Below, piece after piece: positions 1-8,869 of a stretch of DNA of 64,000 bases. The notes under the pieces were generated by a model that searched no databases, was not told where the DNA came from, and saw nothing but the letters and a program-made list of their open reading frames with translations. The position numbers and the translations under genes were made by a program. The stretch is from the NCBI GenBank assembly GCA_902787185.1, contig CADAFP010000002.1, positions 94,755 through 158,754 of the forward strand. The letters run 5' to 3'. Source of the DNA: an uncultured Bacteroidales bacterium. Its GTDB lineage: Bacteria; Bacteroidota; Bacteroidia; Bacteroidales; Muribaculaceae. The stretch's first letter is position 1, and the number at the start of each line of letters is the position of its first letter.

Positions 1-140
1 GGCACGGCAATGAAGCTGCTGGCGAAGTCGGGCAGGAAAAAAGGCCTCCCCGTGTAAAGGATTGAAGAATCGGCCATGAGGTAACAACGTGGCGTTTCCT
101 CATGCTCACCATAATTTGATGTGAATCCGATGACCTTCAT
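1..140 (-). CDS. fumarylacetoacetate hydrolase family protein (5' part only)
   Basis: An ATG at 140 on the minus strand opens a frame that stays open to the window edge, giving about 46 residues beginning MKVIGFTSNYGEHE and including GRPFFLPDF. This resembles the N-terminus of Bacteroidales fumarylacetoacetate hydrolase-family proteins (also annotated as 2-hydroxyhepta-2,4-diene-1,7-dioate isomerases), where a GKPFF(L/I)PDF-like stretch follows the first strand. The gene lies 36 bp downstream of rex on the same strand and is probably cotranscribed with it. The metal site and catalytic residues are outside the window, so the family call rests on the N-terminus and the rex neighbourhood. Confidence 0.55.
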   Translation of the reverse strand, partial: MKVIGFTSNYGEHEETPRCYLMADSSILYTGRPFFLPDFASSFIAV

Positions 141-176
141 TACAATTCAATTCCCTCTCGCCTTGCGGCTCAATGG

Positions 177-839
177 TCACTCTCTGTCAATGAACGTTTG
201 TTGCATCCTGTTGTAGATGATGGCCAAGTGGGCATAAATCGACGTGTTGGCGATGACAACGTCCTGCGGCGCCTTGATGCGGTAGGGCGTGAAGTTCCAC
301 AAGGCGGTCACGCCACTGTCGATGGCACGGTCGGCGGCATCCTGAGCCTGATCTACAGGCACAGTGATAATCGCGATAGACACATGATGGTCGCGCTGCC
401 ACGACAACAGGTCGTTGATGTCAAAAACGGGCAAGCCGCCCAGGTTCTGGCCAATCACCTCGGGACGGACATCAAAACCGGCCACGATGTTAAGGCCATA
501 ATGCTCCAGACCACGGTCCTGCATCAATGCGGTACCCAGACTGCCGACACCTATCACCACGGCATCGTGCTGACGGTTGAAGCCCAAGAAATCCTCCAAC
601 TCGGCAACCAGGCTGCTCACCTCATAGCCAATGCGCGTCTTGCCTTTCACATTCAGCAGCGACAAGTCCTTGGCAATCTGGGATGACTGCACGTTGAGTT
701 CCTTGGAAATCTGAGTGGACGAGACATACTCCACATGCAGGTGATCCAGCATGCGGACATAGGACAAATACCACGGCAGACGCCTAATGGTCGGCTCGGG
801 AAGTATTGCCCTGTTCTCGTTATTCTTGGTAATCTTCAT
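177..839 (-). CDS. rex: redox-sensing transcriptional repressor Rex
   Basis: This 220-residue protein has the Rex architecture. The N-terminal winged helix (about residues 15-80) contains LPWYLSYVRML and the recognition segment SSTQISKELNVQSSQIAKDLS. The Rossmann domain opens with VVIGVGSLGTAL (about 94-105), the NAD(H)-binding glycine motif. The C-terminus WNFTPYRIKAP and the final helix are typical of the domain-swapped dimer. Known family role: Rex senses the NADH/NAD+ ratio and represses fermentative and respiratory genes when NADH is low. A -7 box (TAAATTTG, 871-864 minus) with a TTG about 18 bp upstream sits at the expected distance from the ATG at 839. Length matches the family. Confidence 0.95.
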   Translation of the reverse strand: MKITKNNENRAILPEPTIRRLPWYLSYVRMLDHLHVEYVSSTQISKELNVQSSQIAKDLSLLNVKGKTRIGYEVSSLVAELEDFLGFNRQHDAVVIGVGSLGTALMQDRGLEHYGLNIVAGFDVRPEVIGQNLGGLPVFDINDLLSWQRDHHVSIAIITVPVDQAQDAADRAIDSGVTALWNFTPYRIKAPQDVVIANTSIYAHLAIIYNRMQQTFIDRE

Positions 840-863
840 CTACGTTAGGATAGAATCAACCGA

Positions 864-892
864 CAAATTTACCTCAATTTTTCAAACGTCAA
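864..892 (-). promoter_or_regulatory. rex promoter
   Basis: On the minus strand there is a TTG at 892-890 and TAAATTTG at 871-864, separated by 18 bp. This fits the Bacteroidales TTG-N(19-21)-TAnnTTTG pattern. The start codon of rex is 25 bp further on. Confidence 0.55.
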
Positions 893-981
893 GCACTTAA
901 CAACACATTTTATTAAAAAAAGACTCGATTTTTAACAAATGTTATGCTATGAGTTCCACAGGATGTGATGGTCATGAGAAA

Positions 982-1014
982 ACGGGGCACTGACGAATGC
1001 CAATGCCCCTGTTG
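982..1014 (-). terminator. terminator after the porU genes
   Basis: GGGGCACTG (984-992) pairs with CAATGCCCC (1001-1009) with one G-U pair. On the minus strand the hairpin is followed by a short run, GTTTTC. It lies just past the stop of the first porU gene. Confidence 0.5.
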
Positions 1015-1038
1015 TCTGTTTCCCAATTTGGGAATGTG

Positions 1039-4000
1039 TTAATTTGCTGGTATAGCGAGCTTTTTAGACTTGGTGGCTACCTGCACGCCATCGGTCGTGA
1101 CGGTTGCCCGATAGACGTAGATGCCACCAGACACACGACAGCCACCGCCATCCAACAGATTCCAAGTAACGGGCATGGTGTTACCTCCCGACTGTGTCGT
1201 CTGCCACACGGGTCGTCCCATCAGGTCATAGACCTCGATGGTGACGCTCACCTTGGCACCATAACAATTGTGGCGCACATAGAAGGTCGCCTCTGAACCA
1301 TTGAACTCGCTGTAGATATCGAGGTCATCGGATGTGGCGATTTCGGGCACGCCGCCAGTTGCCACGTTGAAGGTGATGGACTTCTCGCTCACGTTGTTAT
1401 ACACGTCCCATACGCGCAGGGTCAGGGTGTGAAGGCCTTGCGTCAGGTCACACAACTGGTAGCGGATGTTCCCGAGAGTTCCCTGCTCGGCGAACAGGGG
1501 TGTATAATAGCTCACCAGGTCATTACAGATGGTGGTGCTGTCGAGCGTAAGCGTCATGCAGTGCTCATTGCCTGCCGACGAGAAATCCACACCGCTCTCA
1601 TCGGCAACCGTAACCAGCAGCAGCGGCGAGTTGCTGACCTCACCGCCGTCAACAAAGGACTCGTCATTCAAGGCCATCGTGATGATGTCGGGACCGATGG
1701 TGTCGGTCACATGCTCCTCCTCATAGCCATAGATGAAGAAATTGCTGTTAGAGCCCTTTGCCTCCTGCTTGTTGCGGCTATCATAGGCATACAGGTTGAT
1801 TAATGCGGGACGGAAATTGTCGTACTCGTTGTTGACCTCGCTGGGAATGATGACTCGCACCGTGAACTCGCCGTCAACGACAGAATCCATGGTAATAGCG
1901 AGGCGGTCAGGATGATCATCGTAGGTCACCTGTTTACCCCAATAATTTCCATAGCCGTGGGTGGTCACCGACTGCTCGGGTCCATAGAGCGTCGAGATGA
2001 CGGCACCATTGAAGCCTGTTGCCACCTCACCGTCCAGCCCAATAATCTTGCCGCCGAACTCAACCGACTCACAGGCCTTGAACACAAACGGTTCACCGTC
2101 CTGAGCGTCAACAGCCTTGCCATTGATCGTCTCGATGCGGGCAGTCATGGGGGCGTAAGCCAACCGCATGGCGGGATCGCCGAATACCAGAAAGCGGAGT
2201 TTGTTGTCACTTGAAACAATCAAATCGTTCTTTGCCAACCTGATGATGTCGCCGATGCGCTTGGGGCGACCACTCTCGTCTCCTGCAAAGATGTAGTTCG
2301 CCACCGCTCTATTTAATATACCATTGTAATAAAGATAGGCAATCCTGGCGGGACAGATGACCGCTATGGCGCCACCATTGGCATTAAGGAAGATGCGTTC
2401 GCCGCTCGATACCGAATCGTTGTCAAAGCGGAAGAACTCGCATGTTGACGCATACAACACGGGCAAATGCCTGTAATCCAAGAGAGTCTCAACGTCGGAA
2501 CTTGTCAGCAGTCCCTCAGTGGTCCATTGCTGGGGGCTGGCATGGCCATTGTAGTTCCACCACAGGACACCCTCGTTGAGGGTGCTGTACATCTTGTCGC
2601 GGGCATCGGGATAGGTGCGTTGCCATTCCTCGTACACGGCATCAAAGGCATCAATGTACACGTAGTTGTAAACCATATTCTCGCCACCATGGGCACGGGC
2701 AGTTTCTATCATGTCATTGGACTGAATCATGAATTCGCCTTGGTTCTCGTCATCGGCGACAAACATGATACGGTTTTTCCAGTAGCCGTAATCGGGTTGG
2801 GTGATGTATTTCTCCAACTTGTCCACTGCGATGCGCGCCTCGTCCTCATTCCTGACAATCATGCGGCCCACAGCGATGCTCATCGTGTCTTTCGGGCTAA
2901 TGCCGCTGCCGTCATCCAGCATGGCGAAAAAGTCATCGGTGGTGATGGAATTGTCCTCGGTGGAACTGAATTCGGACTGCCATGTGAGCAGTTTGGGGTA
3001 ATTCAGCGAGTTGGCATCAGTGCCTATCAGGCGGTTGTCGTAGCTGCCGCCGCCAAACAGCAGCAGATACTGCAACCGGTGGCCGTCCTCGCTCTTGCCG
3101 CGGTCATAGAACATCTTGCACAGCCGGCGGTAGGCCATCGCGTCCTGGGTACCGCTCGAGAACTCGTTGAACACCATCTCGTGGTCAAGGACCAGCACGC
3201 GGAAGCCGTCATATTGCTCATGCAGCGCCGCAACACGTTGCGCCTGCTCCAGGTAGTCAGCAGGAGCGAGGATAATCATGTCGGGGGTCGCCTGGCCATG
3301 GATATTCTGATTGGCTACCTCTCTCACCAGCGTGGGATGAGCATAAGCAGCATCTGACGCGTCAAAGGCGATGAACTCGCGGCGCCCGCTCGCGGCAGGG
3401 CTGAACGTGGCGATGCCATCGGTCATGACGATGTTCTGTTGCACCAGGGCAAAAGGATAGGTCACGTCCCACACGCGGGTGGAACCAGTACAGCCCGCCA
3501 GCTGATAAGTGGTGTCGCGGCCCGCTTTGTCCAAACCGAAAGCCAGAGCACCCTCCTTCAACGTCAACTGGCGCTCATAGTTGACGGTAATGAAGTCCAG
3601 ACGGGCTTCTTCGACCGTGCCTGGGCAGCTATAATCTACCTGAAACGAGAGTTTATCGGTATTGTCAAGGGTGAAAGTTTTGAGCGATTTCGCTATATCG
3701 AAATGCACTGCGGAGTTGTACACGGGGCGAATGATGTCGTCACTAATCGACGGCATCGTTATGCCGTTGTAGCTGTAGGTCAAGGTACTGGCTGCACCTC
3801 TCGCCTTGGCGGCAAACACGGGATAAACCTTGATCGAGGAGCCGTTCACCAGACCATTCAGGTCAAAGTTGAACGCCTGGTGGCAGTTTTCGGCAAAACT
3901 CTCGCCCAAAAAGGTGCGCCCAGTCTTGCCCAAGTTGATGATTTCCTGCTCATGGTAGAGGCGCTCAATGAAGGTATTCTTCAAGGGGCCGCTTGCGCCA

Positions 4001-4470
4001 TTGTCTGCCTTGGCGATGTCGATATCGTGATATCGGGCATCGTTGGTGACCAGGTAGCATCCCGTGTTGGCATAGGGATGCTGCACCTGCACGTGGGCGA
4101 ATATATCGTTCAGATTTTTCCAGGTGGTGGGCCCCTGAGCGTAAAACAAAATGCGTTCGCCCGAGCGCACGACAGGCACCTGCGGCAGGTCGTCGGCATA
4201 GTTGTCGCCGAGCATCGTCTCGCTCAATGGCGCGCCACCGTAGCCGAAGATGTGAATCTGCGACAGGTCGCTTCCCAGACCCCATGTGAGGATATCATCG
4301 GCAGTAATCTGGTAGATGCCACTCTCGTTGACAGCAATCTTGACCCACTGGCCCTCAGCCAGTTTGCTGACAGGCGCATAATAATCCTTGTCCAATGCCT
4401 GCATGCTGATGTTGCAAATTGCCAACAGAGCAAGGCACACGACCAAATGTGCATGATATCTCTTCATCAT
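1039..4470 (-). CDS. porU: type IX secretion system sortase, PorU family (C25 peptidase), copy 1
   Basis: This 1143-residue protein has a signal peptide (residues 1-25), an N-terminal region with FGYGGAPLSE, and a gingipain-like C25 peptidase domain. The domain includes LLLFGGGSYDNR, NSITTDDFFAMLDDGSG and AVGRMIVRNEDEA. The catalytic His is in NYNGHASPQQW and the catalytic Cys in YASTCEFFRFD. A C-terminal Ig-like tail ends YVYRATVTTDGVQVATKSKK. Known role: PorU is an outer-membrane-surface sortase that removes the C-terminal signal of type IX cargo and links it to lipopolysaccharide. The gene is 125 bp downstream of a second copy on the same strand, so the two are probably cotranscribed. Which copy is the true sortase cannot be decided from sequence alone. 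Confidence 0.88.
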   Translation of the reverse strand: MMKRYHAHLVVCLALLAICNISMQALDKDYYAPVSKLAEGQWVKIAVNESGIYQITADDILTWGLGSDLSQIHIFGYGGAPLSETMLGDNYADDLPQVPVVRSGERILFYAQGPTTWKNLNDIFAHVQVQHPYANTGCYLVTNDARYHDIDIAKADNGASGPLKNTFIERLYHEQEIINLGKTGRTFLGESFAENCHQAFNFDLNGLVNGSSIKVYPVFAAKARGAASTLTYSYNGITMPSISDDIIRPVYNSAVHFDIAKSLKTFTLDNTDKLSFQVDYSCPGTVEEARLDFITVNYERQLTLKEGALAFGLDKAGRDTTYQLAGCTGSTRVWDVTYPFALVQQNIVMTDGIATFSPAASGRREFIAFDASDAAYAHPTLVREVANQNIHGQATPDMIILAPADYLEQAQRVAALHEQYDGFRVLVLDHEMVFNEFSSGTQDAMAYRRLCKMFYDRGKSEDGHRLQYLLLFGGGSYDNRLIGTDANSLNYPKLLTWQSEFSSTEDNSITTDDFFAMLDDGSGISPKDTMSIAVGRMIVRNEDEARIAVDKLEKYITQPDYGYWKNRIMFVADDENQGEFMIQSNDMIETARAHGGENMVYNYVYIDAFDAVYEEWQRTYPDARDKMYSTLNEGVLWWNYNGHASPQQWTTEGLLTSSDVETLLDYRHLPVLYASTCEFFRFDNDSVSSGERIFLNANGGAIAVICPARIAYLYYNGILNRAVANYIFAGDESGRPKRIGDIIRLAKNDLIVSSDNKLRFLVFGDPAMRLAYAPMTARIETINGKAVDAQDGEPFVFKACESVEFGGKIIGLDGEVATGFNGAVISTLYGPEQSVTTHGYGNYWGKQVTYDDHPDRLAITMDSVVDGEFTVRVIIPSEVNNEYDNFRPALINLYAYDSRNKQEAKGSNSNFFIYGYEEEHVTDTIGPDIITMALNDESFVDGGEVSNSPLLLVTVADESGVDFSSAGNEHCMTLTLDSTTICNDLVSYYTPLFAEQGTLGNIRYQLCDLTQGLHTLTLRVWDVYNNVSEKSITFNVATGGVPEIATSDDLDIYSEFNGSEATFYVRHNCYGAKVSVTIEVYDLMGRPVWQTTQSGGNTMPVTWNLLDGGGCRVSGGIYVYRATVTTDGVQVATKSKKLAIPAN

Positions 4471-4595
4471 TCCTCAGTGTGTTATATATTGTTTAAAATG
4501 CACCCACTCAGGTAGCGCAGTTTTTCTTTTTTCCTATCGCGCACCTCAAACGGCTGGTTCCAGCCTCCAAGTTCAGCCCATCACAACTACGGGAT

Positions 4596-7500
4596 TTAAC
4601 TTGCCGGTATAGCGAGCTTTTTAGACTTGGTGGCTGCTTGCACGCCATCGGTCGTGATGGTTGCACGATAGACGTAGATGCCGCGCGGCACACGGCGGCC
4701 ACCGATATCCACAAGATTCCACACGACGGGTGTCGAGGTGAACATGTCGCTGCGGCCCGACTGGGTGGTACGCCACACGGGACGTCCCATCAGGTCATAG
4801 ACCTCGATGGTCACGGTCACCACGGCGTCAGGACGATTGTGCTTCACATAGAAGGAGGTCTCCCCTGCCGAGCCATCGAGCAGGCTGTAGATGTCGGCAA
4901 TCTCGGGCGCGAGGCCATTGACGACGTTGAAGCTGATGGTCTTCTCGCTCACGTTGTTATACACGTCCCACACGCGCAGCCGCAGAGTGTGCATGCCCTG
5001 TGAGAGGTCGCTGAGCTGATAACTGATGCTGCCCCGTGTTCCCTCGTCGGCAAACAGCGGCGTGTAGTAGCTGGCCACATCGTTGTAGCTCGTGATGCCG
5101 TCAAGGGTGAGCGTCATGCTATGGCCGATACCTGCCTGAGAGAAGTTCACGCCGCTCTCGTCGCTCACTGTCGCCAGCAACAGGGGCGACTCGTTGATGT
5201 CACTGCCGTTGGCAAAGGTCTCGTTGTTCAAGCCCATGGTGATGATGGCCGGGCCGATGGTGTCGGTCACCAACTCGTCCTCGTAGCCGTAAATCAAGAA
5301 ATGGCTGTTAGAGCCCATGGCCTCGAGCGTGTCACGTCTGTCATAGGCATACAGGTTGATTTGCGCCGGACGATAGTTGTCATACTCATTGTTGACCTCG
5401 CTGGGGATAATGAGGCGCAAGGTGAACTGGCCGCCGATAACGGTATCCACGTTGATGGCGAGGCGGTTGGGACGGTCATCATAACTTACCTTGACACCAG
5501 AGCCGTTAGGATAGCCGTGAGTGGTCACCGACTGCTCGGGGCCGAATAAGGTCGAGACGATGGCTCCGTTGAAATCGGTAGCCACATTGCCGTCAAGACC
5601 GATAATCTTGCCGGTAAACTCAACCTGCTCGCGTGCCTTGAACACCGGGGTGACATTAGGCTTGATTGAATCGCCATTGATGGTCTCGATGCGCGCGGTC
5701 AGCGGCGCATAGGCCAAACGCATGGCAGGATCGCCAAACACAATGAAGCGCCGGTTATTGTCACTTGCGATATCCAACTGGTTCTTAGCCAATCTCATGA
5801 TGTCACCAATGCGGCGCTGCTTGCCGTCACTGTCACGCGAGAAGATATAGCGTGACACCGCTTTACTGAAGATGCCGTTCTCGTTGATGTAGGCAATGCG
5901 GGCGGGGCAAATCACAGCGATGGTGCCGCCATTGGGATTGAGGAACATGCGTTCGCCACTCGACACCGTCGAGTTGTCAAAACGGCAGAACTCGCAGGTG
6001 GCAGCGTAGAGCACTGGCAGGTGGCGGTAATAGAGCAGGTTCTCAACGTCGGAGCGCATCAACAGGCCCTCGCCAGTCCAGTTCTGAGTGCTGGCGTGAC
6101 CGATGTAGTTCCACCACAAGGTACCCTCGTTCAACGAGGTGAACATCTTGGTACGGGCATCAGGATAGTTGCGGGAGCCGCCACTGCTCACTGCATCAAA
6201 GGCGTCGATGAACACATAGTTGTACACCATGTTCTCACCGCCATTGGCTCGAGCCGAGTCAATCATTTCCAAGGACTGCGTCATGTGGTCACCATTGTTC
6301 TCATCGTCGGCGACGAACATGATCTGGTTTTTCCAGGAGCCATAAGAGGGCTTGGTGACATATTTCTCCAACTTATTGACCACAGCACGCGCTTCTTCGA
6401 CGCTCTTGACAATCATGCGTCCCACCGCGATGTTCATCTTGTCTCGGGTGGTAGCGCCGCTGCCATCGTCGAGCACGGCAAAGTAGTCGTCGGTAGTAAT
6501 GGAATTGTCCTCGTTGGAGCTGCCCTCGCTTTGCCAAGTGAGCAGACGGGGGAAATTATTGGCAGTGGAATTTTCACCAATTCGGCGGTTATTATAGCTG
6601 CCGCCGCCCATGAGCAGCAGATAGCCTAAACTGTGGCCATCCTCGCTCTTGCCGCGGTCATAGAACATCTTGCACAAGCGACGGTAGGCCATCGCATCCT
6701 GGGCACCACTGGAGAACTCGTTAAAGACCTTCTCGTGGTCCAGAACCAGCACACGGAAGTTGTCATACTTCTCATGCAGGGCAGCCACACGCCGTGCCTG
6801 ATCCATATAGGCATTGGGAGCCAAGATAATCATGTCGGGAGTGGCTTGGGCATGAATATTCTGGTTGGCGACATCGGCAATATATTCGGGATGTGAATAA
6901 GCGTTCGACGACTCATTGAAGGCGATGAACTCACGCCGTCCTCCCTGCGAGGGAGAGAACATCAACTTGCTGTCTTCCAGACGGGCGTTCATCTGAATCG
7001 GAGCAAACGGTAATGTCACGTCCCACACTCGGGTACTACCAGAGCATCCAGCCAAACAGTAAGTCGCTTCACTATCGGTGTCATCAAGGCAAAATGCGAG
7101 GCTATTGTCACGCATAGCCAGTTGGCGCTTGAAATTGAGTGTGATATAGTCCAGACGGGCCAGGTGTAACGTACCGTTGCAGGTATAGTTCACCTGCAAT
7201 GCCAGTTGATCAGTGCCTTTGAGCTTAAACTCCTTGACCGACCGGCTCAACATGTAATGATCGTGAGTCAGGCTGTTGACCTTCTGGATAATATCAGCGC
7301 CATCGCTGCGCAATGCCGAGTCATTGGCGGCATAATTCAACTGGCTGGATCCGCCTGTCGTCTGAGCGGCAAACACGGAATACATTTTTACCTTGGAGTC
7401 GCTGACAATACCATTTAAGTCAAAATTGAACGTCTGCTTGCGGTTAGAGGCGAAATTCTCGCCCAGAAATGCGCGCCCCGTCTCGCCAGGGTTTACGATT

Positions 7501-8048
7501 TCCTGCTCGTGGAAGAGACGCTCGATGTAGGTGGTCTTCAGCGGGCCAACAGGGGCATTGTTGGCTTTAGGGATTTCAATGTCGCTGAAACGGGCATCAT
7601 TGGTGACAAAGTAAAAGCCCGAGAGGGAATAAGGATGTTGCACCTGCAAGTGAGTCAAGGTGTCATTATCGCTCCTTATCAACTTCTTCCAAGTCAAAGG
7701 TCCTTGGGCATAAAACAGGAGACGGTCATCGCTGCGAACCACAGGCATCTGAGGCAGGTCATCGGCATAGTTGTCACCGAGCATTATCTCGCTCAATGGC
7801 GCGCCACCGTAGCCGAAGATGTGAATCTGCGACAAGTCGCTACCCAAGCCCCAACTGCGTGTGTCCTCGGCGGTAATCTGATAGATGCCGCTCTCCCTCA
7901 CTGCAATTTTCACCCACTTGCCGTCAGCGAGCTTGCTGACAGGAGCATAGTAGGTCTTGTCCAATGCATGGATACTGCCCGAGAAGAGCATCAGCACCGC
8001 CATGCACATGACCAAACGCACCAAGTTTCTTATCATCTGTTTTCCCAT
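4596..8048 (-). CDS. type IX secretion system sortase, PorU family, tandem copy 2
   Basis: This 1150-residue protein is collinear with the downstream copy over its whole length, from the signal peptide and YYAPVSKLADGKWVKIAV to the shared tail ATKSKKLAIPA. The C25 domain keeps LLLMGGGSYNNR, NSITTDDYFAVLDDGSG, the catalytic His in NYIGHASTQNW and the catalytic Cys in YAATCEFCRFD, so both copies look active. The start is ATG at 8048, with an in-frame alternative MIRNL four codons later. The phosphopantetheinyl transferase gene ends 86 bp upstream. The lineage normally has one porU, so the second copy may serve a subset of cargo or be redundant; this is inference. Confidence 0.85.
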   Translation of the reverse strand: MGKQMIRNLVRLVMCMAVLMLFSGSIHALDKTYYAPVSKLADGKWVKIAVRESGIYQITAEDTRSWGLGSDLSQIHIFGYGGAPLSEIMLGDNYADDLPQMPVVRSDDRLLFYAQGPLTWKKLIRSDNDTLTHLQVQHPYSLSGFYFVTNDARFSDIEIPKANNAPVGPLKTTYIERLFHEQEIVNPGETGRAFLGENFASNRKQTFNFDLNGIVSDSKVKMYSVFAAQTTGGSSQLNYAANDSALRSDGADIIQKVNSLTHDHYMLSRSVKEFKLKGTDQLALQVNYTCNGTLHLARLDYITLNFKRQLAMRDNSLAFCLDDTDSEATYCLAGCSGSTRVWDVTLPFAPIQMNARLEDSKLMFSPSQGGRREFIAFNESSNAYSHPEYIADVANQNIHAQATPDMIILAPNAYMDQARRVAALHEKYDNFRVLVLDHEKVFNEFSSGAQDAMAYRRLCKMFYDRGKSEDGHSLGYLLLMGGGSYNNRRIGENSTANNFPRLLTWQSEGSSNEDNSITTDDYFAVLDDGSGATTRDKMNIAVGRMIVKSVEEARAVVNKLEKYVTKPSYGSWKNQIMFVADDENNGDHMTQSLEMIDSARANGGENMVYNYVFIDAFDAVSSGGSRNYPDARTKMFTSLNEGTLWWNYIGHASTQNWTGEGLLMRSDVENLLYYRHLPVLYAATCEFCRFDNSTVSSGERMFLNPNGGTIAVICPARIAYINENGIFSKAVSRYIFSRDSDGKQRRIGDIMRLAKNQLDIASDNNRRFIVFGDPAMRLAYAPLTARIETINGDSIKPNVTPVFKAREQVEFTGKIIGLDGNVATDFNGAIVSTLFGPEQSVTTHGYPNGSGVKVSYDDRPNRLAINVDTVIGGQFTLRLIIPSEVNNEYDNYRPAQINLYAYDRRDTLEAMGSNSHFLIYGYEDELVTDTIGPAIITMGLNNETFANGSDINESPLLLATVSDESGVNFSQAGIGHSMTLTLDGITSYNDVASYYTPLFADEGTRGSISYQLSDLSQGMHTLRLRVWDVYNNVSEKTISFNVVNGLAPEIADIYSLLDGSAGETSFYVKHNRPDAVVTVTIEVYDLMGRPVWRTTQSGRSDMFTSTPVVWNLVDIGGRRVPRGIYVYRATITTDGVQAATKSKKLAIPAS

Positions 8049-8134
8049 TGTTTACTGCGTGTATATAGTGCCAAGCGCGTCCCTTGGATTCTCCCATGGG
8101 AAGCACACAATCATATAACGAGATTTTCCCGTCT

Positions 8135-8818
8135 TTATTGCACCGCCGGGCGGGTTTGGCCCGTGTCAAGAAGGGCCAGGGTGACGCAGTGTCCCTCGAC
8201 AGGACATGACACCAGGCGATACTGCCTGCCGTTGCAATGGGCATGGAAAACGGTCTCGTCGCCGTTGGGACAGAACGGGTCCAGACAGATGCCTTCGGTC
8301 CAATCGAGGGCGCTGTTGCGCTCGGCCTTGATGATGGCCTCTTTGGCGGTCCACGCGATGACGTGGGCAGGTAGGTCATCAGTCGCAATGAATTGCTGTT
8401 CCTTGGCGTTCAGAAACTTATCCCGCACTTTCAGCACCTGCCGACGGTCCAACTGCTCGGCATCCAGCCCGACAACCTGAGCGTCATCTGTCGCCACCGC
8501 CACCAGCCTCATCGTGTGCGTGATGCTGATGTTCACATCAAGGCCTTCAACATATGGCGCTCCCTGCTCGGTGTGGGACAACACCACCGGATGCCCAAAG
8601 GCACGGCACAGCAACAGCCGCTCGGCCGCCTTTTCCCGTTGACGCTTAACCGGCAATTCCATCAAGTCCTCGCATGGCACCCCTGCGTCACGACACAACG
8701 CCAGCAACTGCGTCGCCTCCTCTTCTAGCCGCCACACCAGCACCTTCGCCCCACCTAAGTAAAAAAGGGACGGTTCCTTTTTATTGATTATCTCCAAACC
8801 CACAACCTTATCATGCAA
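8135..8818 (-). CDS. 4'-phosphopantetheinyl transferase superfamily protein
   Basis: A protein of up to 227 residues with the Sfp/AcpS-type signature. VVGLDAEQLDRR carries the Mg2+-binding Asp, and WTAKEAIIKAE the WxxKE(A/S) motif with its catalytic Glu and Lys. SITHTM precedes these as in the Sfp class. Known role: transfer of the phosphopantetheine arm from CoA to a carrier-protein Ser, activating fatty-acid, polyketide or peptide synthases. The longest frame begins with TTG at 8818, and homologues usually begin near the KVLVWRLEEE segment, so the start is uncertain and a GTG inside is possible. It precedes the two porU genes on the same strand; no carrier protein is adjacent. Confidence 0.82.
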   Translation of the reverse strand: MHDKVVGLEIINKKEPSLFYLGGAKVLVWRLEEEATQLLALCRDAGVPCEDLMELPVKRQREKAAERLLLCRAFGHPVVLSHTEQGAPYVEGLDVNISITHTMRLVAVATDDAQVVGLDAEQLDRRQVLKVRDKFLNAKEQQFIATDDLPAHVIAWTAKEAIIKAERNSALDWTEGICLDPFCPNGDETVFHAHCNGRQYRLVSCPVEGHCVTLALLDTGQTRPAVQ

Positions 8819-8869
8819 TTATGATATCGATAGTTCTTTATTGGAATATCTCATGAACTCCTCCTTACT

